DNA of 64,000 nucleotides from Alistipes sp. (GTDB lineage Bacteria > Bacteroidota > Bacteroidia > Bacteroidales > Rikenellaceae): assembly GCA_021201825.1 (NCBI GenBank), contig JAJQED010000037.1, forward strand, positions 99,516 to 163,515, read 5' to 3'. This document shows, piece after piece, positions 25,439 through 34,179 of the stretch (position 1 is its first letter; every line of letters starts with the position of its first letter). A model generated the notes under the pieces. That model saw nothing but the letters and a program-made list of their open reading frames with translations, made no database searches and was not told where the DNA came from. The translations under genes and the position numbers were made by a program.

Positions 25439-26869
25439 ATGTCAGCAATAAGCCAGAAGCAGGTACAGAAACTCCTACAAAAACTTTCTCCCCAGCAGAT
25501 ACAGATGATAAAACTGCTGGAGCTGCCTACCATACAGCTGGAGCAGAGGATCAAGCAGGAGATAGAGGAGAATCCGGTCCTGGAGGAGGAGATCAACCAG
25601 GAGGCCAAGGAAGAGGAGGAGCAGAAAGAGGAGATAACGATGGACGATTTCCTCAACGACGACACTCCGAGTTACCGTTACCACGCCAATAATTTTTCGA
25701 GGGACGACAAGCCCTACAACGTATATATCACGCGCGGGCGTTCCCTCAGCGAATCGCTCGAGGAGCAGATCGGGTTCCGCAACCTTTCGCCGGAACAGGA
25801 AGCACTGGCCAAGTACCTTATCGGCAGTATCGAGGAGGACGGGTACCTGCGCCGCGAACTCTCGTCCATCGCTGACGACATCGCTTTCAGCCTCGGGGTG
25901 GAGACCAGTGAGGAAGAACTCGAGGATATCCTCAGGGAGATACAGCAGCTGGAACCGGCCGGTGTGGGAGCGCGGACCCTGCAGGAGTGCCTGCTGCTCC
26001 AGCTCAACAGCCGCCCGATGACCACTCCGGCGCGCAAGCTGGCCAAAAAGATACTCACCAACTACTTCACCGAATTCTCAAAAAAGCATTACGAGAAGCT
26101 GATGTCGCGGCTGGGTGTCGACGAGGACGATTTCCGTGACGCCATCGAGGAAATAATAAGCCTTTCGCCCAAACCCGGCAACCTGCATAACGAGGGGGGC
26201 AACGATGCCCTGCCTTATATTATCCCCGATTTCATACTGGACAACAGTTCGGGCGAGCAGGAACTGCGGCTCAACTCCGGCACGGTCCCCGAGGTGCGCG
26301 TCAGCCGCCGCTATATGGAGATGATGCAGGAGATGGCCGGACAGGGCGGCGTGGCCAAACGCGAGGAGGATAAGGAGACCATACAGTTCGTCAAAAGCAA
26401 GATAGACTCGGCCAAATGGTTCATATCGGCCATCAAGCAGCGCCAGGATACGCTGATGCGTACCATGACCGAGATTTACAACTACCAGCGGGACTATTTC
26501 GAGGACGGCGACCTTAGTAAGCTCCGCCCGATGATACTCAAGGATATTGCCGACCGTACGGGCCTCGACGTTTCGACCATCTCACGGGTGGTCAACAGCA
26601 AATATATCCAGACCCATTTCGGGATCATACCCCTAAAGCAACTATTTTCCGAGGCGATGCACACGGACAGCGGTGCCGAGGTCTCGTCATACGAGATAAA
26701 GAATATCCTTTCGGAGTGTATCCGCGAGGAGGACAAGCGCAAACCGCTCACCGACGAGGTGTTGATGGACATACTGAACGAAAAGGGTTACCAGATCGCC
26801 CGCCGCACCGTGGCCAAATACCGCGAGATGCTCGGCATTCCCGTAGCCCGCCTGCGCAAAGAGATATAA
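25439..26869 (+). CDS. rpoN: RNA polymerase sigma-54 factor
   Basis: 476 residues. All regions are visible: the Gln/Leu-rich activator-responsive region I (QKLLQKLSPQQIQMIKLLELP), an acidic region II (EEEINQEAKEEEEQKEE), the core-binding domain, the HTH region (TGLDVSTISRVVNSKYIQT) and the C-terminal RpoN box ARRTVAKYREMLGIP. Sigma-54 needs an AAA+ activator to open promoters with GG at -24 and GC at -12. No activator gene is in the window. Confidence 0.97.
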   Translation: MSAISQKQVQKLLQKLSPQQIQMIKLLELPTIQLEQRIKQEIEENPVLEEEINQEAKEEEEQKEEITMDDFLNDDTPSYRYHANNFSRDDKPYNVYITRGRSLSESLEEQIGFRNLSPEQEALAKYLIGSIEEDGYLRRELSSIADDIAFSLGVETSEEELEDILREIQQLEPAGVGARTLQECLLLQLNSRPMTTPARKLAKKILTNYFTEFSKKHYEKLMSRLGVDEDDFRDAIEEIISLSPKPGNLHNEGGNDALPYIIPDFILDNSSGEQELRLNSGTVPEVRVSRRYMEMMQEMAGQGGVAKREEDKETIQFVKSKIDSAKWFISAIKQRQDTLMRTMTEIYNYQRDYFEDGDLSKLRPMILKDIADRTGLDVSTISRVVNSKYIQTHFGIIPLKQLFSEAMHTDSGAEVSSYEIKNILSECIREEDKRKPLTDEVLMDILNEKGYQIARRTVAKYREMLGIPVARLRKEI

Positions 26870-26896
26870 CCTCGACTTTCCTTTAAAACTACCGGT

Positions 26897-26925
26897 GAAT
26901 AACCGCTCCTTGAGGGCGGTTATTC
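26897..26925. terminator. Bidirectional terminator between rpoN and lptG
   Basis: Perfect 10-bp stem GAATAACCGC/GCGGTTATTC (26897-26906 with 26916-26925) between convergent genes; its right arm touches the lptG stop codon. The T tract is poor (TATTTC). Confidence 0.6.
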
Positions 26926-28031
26926 TATTTCGGGGCTTTCTTGTAGAGGTAGACCGCTATAATGGCGAAGAAGATATTGGGAAGCCACACCGACAGGGCC
27001 GGGGGCAGCAGGCCGCCCTTGGCAAATTCCTCGGCGAACTTGGCTATCAGGATATACGAGAAGCAGAGAGTGATACCGATACCGATATGCAGGCCCGTAC
27101 CCCCGCGCACCTTTCGCGAGGAGAGCGAGACGCCGATAAGGGTCAGTATAAAAGTCGATATAGGATAGGAGAACCTCTGGGTACGTTCCACCTGGAAGTA
27201 GGCGATCATATCCGACCCTTTCTCCTTCTGCTGTTTGATGAATTCGTTCAGCTCGAAACTGTTCATGGTTTTGATCAGGTCCTGCACCCGGCCCAGCTCG
27301 GTGGCGTCGAGGTTGATAAGGGTATCCAGCCGTTCGTGGGTCTCGAAGAATTCCTCCTCTCCATCGAAAGTACGGGTAATGTAGCGCGGAGCACTCCACC
27401 GCTTGGATTCCGGGTCGAACTCCACGTTGGCCGCCTCGAGTATGGCCACGATGCGGTTATCGTTGTACTGCTCAATGGCAAGGTAGGAAGCGCTGTTTGC
27501 ATCCCCGCCCCGGAAATTGCGTATATATGCGAACGTGCCCGGGTATATCTGCCTGTAGATATGGGGATCGTACCGCTGGGTGCGGCGCCCCTTTTTCAGG
27601 TACTCCGACTCGAAGTCGATACGGCGTTCGTTCGCCTTGGGGATCACGAACATATTGAGCGCCAGCGCCAGCAGGGTAATAGCCGTGGCCGAGAGGAAAT
27701 AGGGCCACATCAGCCGCTTGAAGCTGACCCCGCTGGAAAGGATGGCGATGATCTCGGTCTGGTAGGCGAGCTTCGAGGTAAAGAAAATTACCGCGATAAA
27801 AGTGAACAGCCCGCTGAACTGGTTTATGAAGTACGGGATGAAATTCAGGTAATAATCGAACGCGATGGCTTTAAGGGGGGCCTTTAGCTCTATAAAGTCG
27901 TCGATCTTCTCCACGGCATCGAAGATCACAACAATAATGATAATGAGAACGATGGCGAATACGTAAGTCCCGAGGAACTTACCCATTATGTACCTGTCGA
28001 GTATCTTTATGCCGGGAAATTTGAATTTCAT
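26925..28031 (-). CDS. lptG: LptF/LptG-family permease
   Basis: 368 residues. Six membrane helices, three at each end (about 18-40, 55-77, 98-118 and 280-360), enclosing a periplasmic beta-jellyroll (about 130-260), the layout of the LPS-export permeases. The pattern ILSSGVSFKRLMWPYF after the second helix is the usual coupling-helix region. LptF and LptG form the inner-membrane part of the Lpt bridge with LptB. The symbol lptG rather than lptF is inferred from the tgt-lptG gene order common in Bacteroidota. It lies 56 bp downstream of tgt in the same direction. Confidence 0.85.
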   Translation of the reverse strand: MKFKFPGIKILDRYIMGKFLGTYVFAIVLIIIIVVIFDAVEKIDDFIELKAPLKAIAFDYYLNFIPYFINQFSGLFTFIAVIFFTSKLAYQTEIIAILSSGVSFKRLMWPYFLSATAITLLALALNMFVIPKANERRIDFESEYLKKGRRTQRYDPHIYRQIYPGTFAYIRNFRGGDANSASYLAIEQYNDNRIVAILEAANVEFDPESKRWSAPRYITRTFDGEEEFFETHERLDTLINLDATELGRVQDLIKTMNSFELNEFIKQQKEKGSDMIAYFQVERTQRFSYPISTFILTLIGVSLSSRKVRGGTGLHIGIGITLCFSYILIAKFAEEFAKGGLLPPALSVWLPNIFFAIIAVYLYKKAPK

Positions 28032-28087
28032 CGGTCGCCTTGTTCCGTATCCGGGTTGCCGTTCATCATTGCATTACTTGCGGGCGG

Positions 28088-29215
28088 TCAGAGCCTGCGG
28101 GAGAGTTTTTCGACCATCTGCGCTTTCCACCCGGCGAAATCACCCGCCACGATCCTGCGGCGCGCCTCTTTGACCAGCCAAAGATAGAAAGAAATATTGT
28201 GAAGCGACGCTATCTGCGCGGCCAACATTTCCCCCGAAACGGCCAGGTGCCTCAGGTAGGCGCGGGAATAGTGCAGATCGGCGAAACAATTTCCCGCCGG
28301 GTCTATCGGCGAGAAGTCCCTCTTCCATTTTTCATTGCGGATATTGATTATACCCTCGCTGGTAAATAGCATCCCGTTGCGGCCGTTGCGGGTGGGCATC
28401 ACGCAGTCGAACATATCCACCCCCCGGTCGATAGCCTCGAGTATATTTACCGGGGTACCCACTCCCATAAGGTAACGGGGTTTATCCTGCGGTAGTATGC
28501 CGTTGACCAGTTCAATCATTTCGTACATCACCGGGGCAGGTTCGCCCACCGCGAGCCCGCCGATGGCGTATCCGTCCGCCCCGAACCCCTGCACGAACCG
28601 GGCCGATTCCTCCCGCAGGTCGGGATAGACACACCCCTGTACGATCGGGAACAGGGACTGGTTGTGGCCGTATTTGGGCGAGGTTTTGGCGTACTGTTCG
28701 AAGCACCGTTCCAGCCAGCGGTGGGTAAGGCCGAGCGACTTTGCTGCGTAGTCCCGGGGTGCGTCCCCGGGCGGGCATTCGTCGAACGCCATCATTATGT
28801 CCGCGCCGATGCTCCGCTGGGTATCCACCACGTTCTCCGGAGTGAACAGGTGTTTCGATCCGTCGATATGTGAACTGAACCGGCACCCCTCTTCGGAGAG
28901 TTTGCGGCACCCGGCCAGCGAGAACACCTGAAACCCGCCGCTGTCGGTAAGCACCGGCCCCTGCCACGATGAAAAGCCGTGTACCCCGCCGGCCTGTTCC
29001 AAAACGGCCGTACCCGGGCGCAGGTAAAGGTGATAGGTATTTGCAAGGATTATTTCGGCTCCGGCATCGGTAAGGTCCCGATGGAAGATACCCTTGACGG
29101 TAGCCGCCGTACCCACGGGCATAAAAATAGGAGTGTGGATATCACCCCTGTCGGTGGTGATCGTACCCGCCCTGGCCTGCGACCCCGGGGCGGTGTTTTC
29201 GAGCCGGAAATCCAT
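28088..29215 (-). CDS. tgt: tRNA-guanine (queuine) transglycosylase
   Basis: 375 residues, full length. Catalytic residues are in the usual contexts: DSGGFQVFSL (nucleophile/substrate-binding region near residue 90), GGLAVGEP (near 215), and LMGVGTPVNILEAIDRGVDMFDCVMPTRNGRNG (about 245-277) with the Asp nucleophile. A zinc site is expected in the C-terminal region near residue 305; the usual CxCxxC appears altered (NCFADLHYSRAYLRHL), so zinc ligands may be partly lost. It exchanges guanine-34 for preQ1 in GUN tRNAs. The predicted -7 box ends 7 bp before ATG, so the mRNA may be leaderless. Confidence 0.93.
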   Translation of the reverse strand: MDFRLENTAPGSQARAGTITTDRGDIHTPIFMPVGTAATVKGIFHRDLTDAGAEIILANTYHLYLRPGTAVLEQAGGVHGFSSWQGPVLTDSGGFQVFSLAGCRKLSEEGCRFSSHIDGSKHLFTPENVVDTQRSIGADIMMAFDECPPGDAPRDYAAKSLGLTHRWLERCFEQYAKTSPKYGHNQSLFPIVQGCVYPDLREESARFVQGFGADGYAIGGLAVGEPAPVMYEMIELVNGILPQDKPRYLMGVGTPVNILEAIDRGVDMFDCVMPTRNGRNGMLFTSEGIINIRNEKWKRDFSPIDPAGNCFADLHYSRAYLRHLAVSGEMLAAQIASLHNISFYLWLVKEARRRIVAGDFAGWKAQMVEKLSRRL

Positions 29216-29222
29216 AACGGCG

Positions 29223-29230
29223 CAAAGATA
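29223..29230 (-). promoter_or_regulatory. -7 box for tgt-lptG
   Basis: TATCTTTG on the minus strand, an exact match ending 7 bp before the tgt ATG, so little or no 5' leader is expected. Confidence 0.6.
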
Positions 29231-29273
29231 GCAAAACTGTTTTATTCCCGGGCAGTTCGACCCACAGGCAGGA

Positions 29274-30347
29274 TCAGTCCGTTATACGGATCATGCCCCA
29301 TTTCTGCCCTACCCGTACGGTTGCCAGTCCCTTTACGAAAATCGTGACCACATCGAAACATGGCTCCACGACCCAATTGCCCGCCTTATCGATAACTCCG
29401 TAATTATTGTTTTGTGGTACCGCAGCAAAGGCATATCCGTCCGAAAAAGAGTCTATCCATTTAAATTTATGCTGTATCACAAGATTGCCGTCACGGTCCA
29501 CGCAACCGCTCAGCCCGTCCATTTCCACCGAAGCAAGTCCGTTGGAAAATGGCCGTATAATATAATCGAATACCAGATCGACAGCAATATTACCCTCCGT
29601 ATCCACAAATCCCCACTTACCGTCTTTGTATACGGCACCACGGCCCTCACTGAATACTTGAACGTAATCGTATACCGGTTCCACTATCCAGTTACCCTCT
29701 ATATCTATAAAACCGCACATGCCGTCGCTGTCCTCGGCCGGGAGCAAACCGTCGCTGTAAGGGCCCAGCCGTTCGAAAACCGGCGAAATAACCATATGCC
29801 CCTCCTTATCCAGAACACCGACCATTTCGCTTTCGGAGTCGTAGAATACCGCATAGCCGTCGGAAAACAGGCCCGGAAAGATGCCCGGCCACGAGATCAC
29901 CTCGTTCCCGTCCATGTCGAGGAATCCCCCGTATCCATCACGGAAGAACGGGCAAAGGCCCTCCTTGTAATATTTCAGGTCTTCATAGATCACATCCGCA
30001 ACCAGGTTGCCGTCACGGTCGATGACCCCGTACGGGCCTCCGGAATTCCCCACCACGGCACGGCCCTCGAAGAACGGCCCGAGGTATTCATACTTGAATT
30101 CCATAACCGGGTTCTCGTCCCGGTCGATATAGAAATATCTGTAGCGCCGCTCCTGATCGTCCCAAAATTCCACCGGGGCGATGTCGGAGTCCCAAAAATG
30201 CCTTATTTCACTGTAACGGGGGCTGATCACCCATTCGAACCTCTCTCCGGTCGGAATTTCCGGTTCCGCCGCTTGGGCGGTGAGTGCATTTGCGGCCAAC
30301 AGGCCAGTCAGAAAGGTCAGTATTACCACCGGGGTCGATATTTTCAT
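29274..30347 (-). CDS. WG-repeat secreted protein
   Basis: 357 residues from ATG 30347; a Met at 30371 lies within the promoter and is rejected. Signal peptide (about 1-27, ending ALTAQA-AE). The body is built of about seven WG/KWG repeats of roughly 42 residues, each with a G-hydrophobic-I/V-D-x-x-G-N core (GVIDRDGNLV, GFVDTEGNIA, GCVDRDGNLV). Such repeats form beta-propeller-like or solenoid structures of unknown binding partner. Probably periplasmic or surface exposed. Confidence 0.88.
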   Translation of the reverse strand: MKISTPVVILTFLTGLLAANALTAQAAEPEIPTGERFEWVISPRYSEIRHFWDSDIAPVEFWDDQERRYRYFYIDRDENPVMEFKYEYLGPFFEGRAVVGNSGGPYGVIDRDGNLVADVIYEDLKYYKEGLCPFFRDGYGGFLDMDGNEVISWPGIFPGLFSDGYAVFYDSESEMVGVLDKEGHMVISPVFERLGPYSDGLLPAEDSDGMCGFIDIEGNWIVEPVYDYVQVFSEGRGAVYKDGKWGFVDTEGNIAVDLVFDYIIRPFSNGLASVEMDGLSGCVDRDGNLVIQHKFKWIDSFSDGYAFAAVPQNNNYGVIDKAGNWVVEPCFDVVTIFVKGLATVRVGQKWGMIRITD

Positions 30348-30368
30348 AGGGTCGAAATTGTTTACCGG

Positions 30369-30376
30369 CAAAGATA
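30369..30376 (-). promoter_or_regulatory. -7 box for the WG-repeat gene
   Basis: TATCTTTG on the minus strand, exact match, about 21 bp before ATG 30347. Confidence 0.55.
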
Positions 30377-30506
30377 GCCCATTTATCCCATTATATTCCG
30401 GTCGTCGGATTTAATATTATAATGGGACACCTCCCGGCCGAAGCCGTATCCTCGCCTCCCATACCGAAATTTAAACGGGAATTGACGGGGAATCGTGGTT
30501 ATTTCG

Positions 30507-30514
30507 TATCTTTG
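30507..30514 (+). promoter_or_regulatory. -7 box for ssrA
   Basis: TATCTTTG, exact match; predicted start about 36 nt before the mature tmRNA 5' end. TTGA lies 21 bp upstream in place of TTTG. Confidence 0.6.
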
Positions 30515-30555
30515 TATGGAATTTGCGCCTGATGGTATGCTTGCGCACAAAGCAC

Positions 30556-30955
30556 GGGGACGACCGGTTTTGACAGCAGGCAGGGTTTGACGGTAAGCAC
30601 GCCGAGCGTTGTACGGAGGCTCGTAAATCTGAACGTTCAACAATTAAATGGCAATAATAGCTATTCACTCGCTGCCTAATTTACCGATGTAAATTGGCTT
30701 AATCCGCGGACCCGAGGCGGTTCGCCGACGAGTACCCTGGGAATGCCATCCTCCCCTTATGGCTTTTCCGCCGGGTATCATCAATCTGGGGATAGTCTTG
30801 CGGACAGCCCTGACCGCAGGGCGAAATCAAAGGGCTGGGGTTCGTGTTAGGTCGCCGCCTACCGGATACGGACAGAAGGATAAAACGGACGGCTAAGCGT
30901 GTAGAAAGCCCTCGGGCTCCCTGTTTGGACGAGGGTTCGACTCCCTCCGTCTCCA
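30556..30955 (+). ncRNA. ssrA: Transfer-messenger RNA (tmRNA)
   Basis: The 5' end GGGGACGACCGGTTTTGACAG is the tmRNA signature, and it pairs with the 3' CGTCTCC as a 7-bp acceptor stem with one G-U. A T-arm GAGGGTTCGACTCCCTC lies at the 3' end. The reading frame GGC AAT AAT AGC TAT TCA CTC GCT GCC TAA (30650-30679) encodes the tag GNNSYSLAA, close to the known Bacteroidota form GENNYALAA. The CCA end is not encoded (discriminator A then CGA), so it must be added. With SmpB it frees ribosomes stalled on broken mRNA and tags the product for proteolysis. Confidence 0.95.
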
Positions 30956-30956
30956 C

Positions 30957-30991
30957 GAAAATGCCTTACTCATACAGTAAGGCATTTTTTA
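30957..30991 (+). terminator. Terminator of ssrA
   Basis: 13-bp stem AAATGCCTTACT / AGTAAGGCATTT region (about 30958-30970 with 30976-30988), 5-nt loop, followed by TTTTTTATT. Confidence 0.88.
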
Positions 30992-31136
30992 TTCTAATTA
31001 AAAAGGAGTGCGATGCACTCCTTACCCTTGTTTTTTTGTCTTCCTTTTTTTTGAGGTTATCGATCAGGGTCACTAGGCTGGCTATTAGTCCCATCAGCAT
31101 GCAAAGATGCTCAAAAACAAACGAAACGATTTTCAT
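30966..31136 (-). CDS. Possible 56-residue small membrane protein next to ssrA
   Basis: A 57-codon ATG-to-TAA frame too short for most gene finders. The peptide starts MKIVSFVFEHLCMLMGLI, giving one predicted membrane helix (about 3-26), followed by a strongly basic stretch NLKKKEDKKTRVR. The last 18 codons run through two hairpins: the one at 31003-31023, which on this strand is followed by TTTTT, and the ssrA terminator, in which the stop codon lies. Leftward RNA may thus end before the stop codon. A stacked hairpin (31144-31198) ends just 7 nt before the ATG. Small hydrophobic-plus-basic peptides under RNA control resemble type I toxins, but no homologue was recognised. Confidence 0.35.
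   Translation of the reverse strand: MKIVSFVFEHLCMLMGLIASLVTLIDNLKKKEDKKTRVRSASHSFLIRIKNALLYE
31003..31032. terminator. Second hairpin after ssrA, inside the small frame
   Basis: Perfect 9-bp stem AAGGAGTGC-GAT-GCACTCCTT (31003-31011 with 31015-31023). It is followed on the plus strand by ACCCTTGTTTTTTT and on the minus strand by TTTTTAATT, so it can stop transcription in both directions. Confidence 0.6.
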
Positions 31137-31143
31137 GGTCCTA

Positions 31144-31198
31144 TGTGGAGCTCATGTGAGAACTCCGGACCGACTAAGTCCGTGTTCTTCTCTCCACA
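31144..31198 (-). other. Stacked hairpin leader between polA and the small frame
   Basis: Three nested helices: 31144-31150 with 31192-31198 (7 bp), 31159-31163 with 31184-31188 (5 bp), 31166-31170 with 31178-31182 (5 bp). There is no T tract on either side, so it is not a terminator. Upstream on the minus strand is a perfect 14-bp palindrome ATTCATATATGAAT (31218-31231). Confidence 0.5.
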
Positions 31199-31251
31199 CT
31201 CGTTTCGACCCAAGAGCATTCATATATGAATAAACATTCAATTATTTAACA

Positions 31252-34152
31252 TCAATGCGCCTCGACCCAGTTGCGGCCGATCCCGTAATCCACGACGAGT
31301 TCGACGTGTAATTTGGCGGCGTTGCGCATGGCCGAAGTTACTATGGCTACCACCTCTTCCTCTTCGGGTTTGTACAGGTCGATCACCAGTTCGTCATGCA
31401 CCTGCATGATCATTTTGGAACGCAGGTCGCGCGCCTTGAACTCCCGGTGGACCTCGATCATGGCAATTTTGATAATGTCGGCTGCACTGCCCTGTATCGG
31501 GGCATTGATCGCGTTGCGTTCGGCAAGGCCCCTTGTAACGGCGTTGGCCGAACGGATATCGGGAAGTTTGCGCTTACGGCCGAAGATCGTCGTTACATGG
31601 CCTTGTTCCCGGGCCTGTTCTATCACCCGTTCCATATATTCCCTAACCCCCGGGTAGGAACGGAAATAACCGTCGATGATCTCCTTGGCCTCGCCCCGGG
31701 GTATGTTGAGACGCTGGCTCAGACCGAACGCCGATATGCCGTAAATTATACCGAAATTGGCTGTCTTGGCTTTCCGGCGGTGGTCGGCCGTAACTTCGGG
31801 GAGGGGAACGTTGAACAGGAGCGATGCCGTAGCGGCATGGATATCCTCTTTGTTATTGAACGCTTCCAGCAGGTTCTTGTCCCCGCTCAGGTGGGCCATC
31901 AGGCGAAGCTCCACCTGCGAATAGTCGGCCGACAGCAATACATGGTCGCTGTCCGCCGGGACGAACGCCTTGCGTATTTCGCGGCCCTGCTCGTCACGCA
32001 CGGGGATGTTCTGCAGGTTTGGGTTCGAGGAACTGAGGCGTCCCGTAGCGGTAACCGCCTGGTTGTATGAGGTGTGTACCCGCCCGGTAGTCGGATCGAC
32101 CAGCTGCGGCAGTGCGTCGATATATGTTGAGAGCAATTTACGGATGCCCCGGTATTCCAGTATTAACGGTATCACCGGGCTTTTGTCAGCCAGCGACTGG
32201 AGGTATTCTTCGTCCGTGCGGTATTGCCTGGTCTTGGTTGTCTTTGGTTTGGGATCGATCTTCATCCGACCGAACAGCGCTTCGCCGAGTTGTTTGGCCG
32301 AATTGACGTTCAGGTCCGGCTCGCCCGTGAGGTCCCGTATCTTTTCCTCCATGCCGGCCAGTTTGCGGTTCAGTTCCCGACCGGCATCGGCCAGTATTTC
32401 CGTATCTATTTTGACCCCTGCGGCTTCGATATCCGCCAGCACGTCTATCATCGGCTCCTCTATCTCGAGGTATAGCTTATCCAGTTTTTCAGCGACGACT
32501 TGTGTCCACAGCACTTCCTTGAGCCGCAGGGTCACGTCCGCATCCTCGGCGGCATACACGGCAACCTTGTCAGGCGGCACCATATCCATGGTGACCTGTT
32601 TGGCCCCCTTGCCGATCAGGGTCTCTATTTCTATCGGTGCATACCCGAGGAAAGATTTGCTCATATAGCTCATCCCATGGCGCGATTCGGGGTCCAGCAG
32701 GTAGTGGAGCAGCATTGTGTCGTATTTCAACCCCCGGGTCTCGATCCCGGCCACACCCAGGGCCATAATGTCGAATTTAATGTTCTGGCCGATCTTCGGT
32801 ATCGACGGGTCGGCAAAGACCGGGGCCAGCATCCGCAGCAACTCGTTCCGGTTGTCGAGGTGAAGCGGTATGTACCACGCTTTGCCCGGCCGGGCGCAGA
32901 TGGATATGCCGCACAGTTTGCAGGAGTAGATGTTGAACCCGGAAGTCTCCGTGTCGAAACAGAACTCCCCGGACTCCCTGATCTCCTCGATAATGGCTTG
33001 TACCTGCTCCTGGGTGGTTGCAAGGCCGTAGTCATGCGGCACGTCCTCGATGGTCTTATAACCCTCCCGTACATCGAATCCTTTATCCCCTGCACCGTCC
33101 TCCCGTGCCTGCCCGCTATCGTTGAACAGGGACCCCTGTACGGACTGGGCAGTCTTCTGCCGCAGGTTGCGGGTGGGCGATTTGGGATGCATCGGCCGCT
33201 CGTCGAACGGGTCCGGCTCCACTGCTACTTTGCGGGGCTTCTCGCCGGGTATCAGGACATTCATATCCGGCAGGAACTTTCCCGCCTCCATCTCACGGAT
33301 GAACATACTGAATCCCAACTCGAGGAAGACACTCCGCAGGGCCATAGCATCCGGATTTTCCATCACGAGTTTAGAGGGGTCGAACGGTACCGGGGCATCC
33401 GTATCTATCGTTGCGAGTTTCTTGGAGAGCAACAACTGCTCTTTGGAAGCCAGGATATTTTCGCGCACCTTACCCTTGAGTTTGTCGATGTTCCCGAGGA
33501 TCTGTTCCACGGTCCCGAACTCGCAAACCAGTTTCACAGCCGTCTTCTCGCCGATACCCGGCACACCGGGAATATTGTCCGACGCATCGCCCCACAGGGC
33601 CAGGATGTCGATGATCAACCGGGGGTCGCCGATCCCGTAATGTTCACAGATGTTCTCGGGTTTTATAATGCTGATACCGTCGCCTCCTTTGTTCTGGCGG
33701 TAGATGAACACGTGGTCGCGCACCAGCTGGCCAAAATCTTTGTCGGGGGTGACCATATAAACGTCGAAGCCCTGTTCCTCCCCCCGGCACGAAAGGGTGC
33801 CGATGATATCGTCCGCCTCCCAGCCGCACATTTCCAGCACCGGGATCCTCATCGCTTCCAGTATCTGCCGGATGTAAGGCACCGAGAGATGTATATCCTC
33901 CGGTGCCGCGTCGCGGTTGGCCTTGTATTCGGAGTACATCTCATGGCGGAAAGTGGGTCCCTTGGAGTCGAACGCGACCCCGAGGTAATGCGGGCGCTCC
34001 CTCTTTATCAAATCCCGCAGGAACTTGACGAACCCGAAGATGGGCGAGGTGTTCACCCCGTCCGGGCTCCGCATAGGGCGGGTCAGGAACGCATAGTAAC
34101 TCCTGTATATCAGCGCATAAGCGTCTACAAGAAAAAGCCTTTTATTATCCAT
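31252..34152 (-). CDS. polA: DNA polymerase I
   Basis: 966 residues, full length. N-terminal 5'-3' exonuclease domain (about 1-300; LFLVDAYALIYRSYYAF, VPGIGEKTAVKLV), a 3'-5' proofreading domain with DTET intact (near 402) and LKYDTMLLHYLLDP, and the family A polymerase with motif A LSADYSQVELRLMAHLSGD, motif B AKTANFGIIYG and motif C MQVHDELV. It fills gaps and removes RNA primers. It is the last gene of the operon GT2-sigma factor-rsmG-polA (27 bp after rsmG). The intact DTE motif shows that proofreading is kept. Confidence 0.98.
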   Translation of the reverse strand: MDNKRLFLVDAYALIYRSYYAFLTRPMRSPDGVNTSPIFGFVKFLRDLIKRERPHYLGVAFDSKGPTFRHEMYSEYKANRDAAPEDIHLSVPYIRQILEAMRIPVLEMCGWEADDIIGTLSCRGEEQGFDVYMVTPDKDFGQLVRDHVFIYRQNKGGDGISIIKPENICEHYGIGDPRLIIDILALWGDASDNIPGVPGIGEKTAVKLVCEFGTVEQILGNIDKLKGKVRENILASKEQLLLSKKLATIDTDAPVPFDPSKLVMENPDAMALRSVFLELGFSMFIREMEAGKFLPDMNVLIPGEKPRKVAVEPDPFDERPMHPKSPTRNLRQKTAQSVQGSLFNDSGQAREDGAGDKGFDVREGYKTIEDVPHDYGLATTQEQVQAIIEEIRESGEFCFDTETSGFNIYSCKLCGISICARPGKAWYIPLHLDNRNELLRMLAPVFADPSIPKIGQNIKFDIMALGVAGIETRGLKYDTMLLHYLLDPESRHGMSYMSKSFLGYAPIEIETLIGKGAKQVTMDMVPPDKVAVYAAEDADVTLRLKEVLWTQVVAEKLDKLYLEIEEPMIDVLADIEAAGVKIDTEILADAGRELNRKLAGMEEKIRDLTGEPDLNVNSAKQLGEALFGRMKIDPKPKTTKTRQYRTDEEYLQSLADKSPVIPLILEYRGIRKLLSTYIDALPQLVDPTTGRVHTSYNQAVTATGRLSSSNPNLQNIPVRDEQGREIRKAFVPADSDHVLLSADYSQVELRLMAHLSGDKNLLEAFNNKEDIHAATASLLFNVPLPEVTADHRRKAKTANFGIIYGISAFGLSQRLNIPRGEAKEIIDGYFRSYPGVREYMERVIEQAREQGHVTTIFGRKRKLPDIRSANAVTRGLAERNAINAPIQGSAADIIKIAMIEVHREFKARDLRSKMIMQVHDELVIDLYKPEEEEVVAIVTSAMRNAAKLHVELVVDYGIGRNWVEAH

Positions 34153-34179
34153 AGTCCAAAATTCGTTAACAGGGCAGCC

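Noticed and set aside
31144..31198. Intrinsic terminator of polA
   Set aside because: The stacked hairpin has no T tract on either strand, so it was listed as a structured leader instead.
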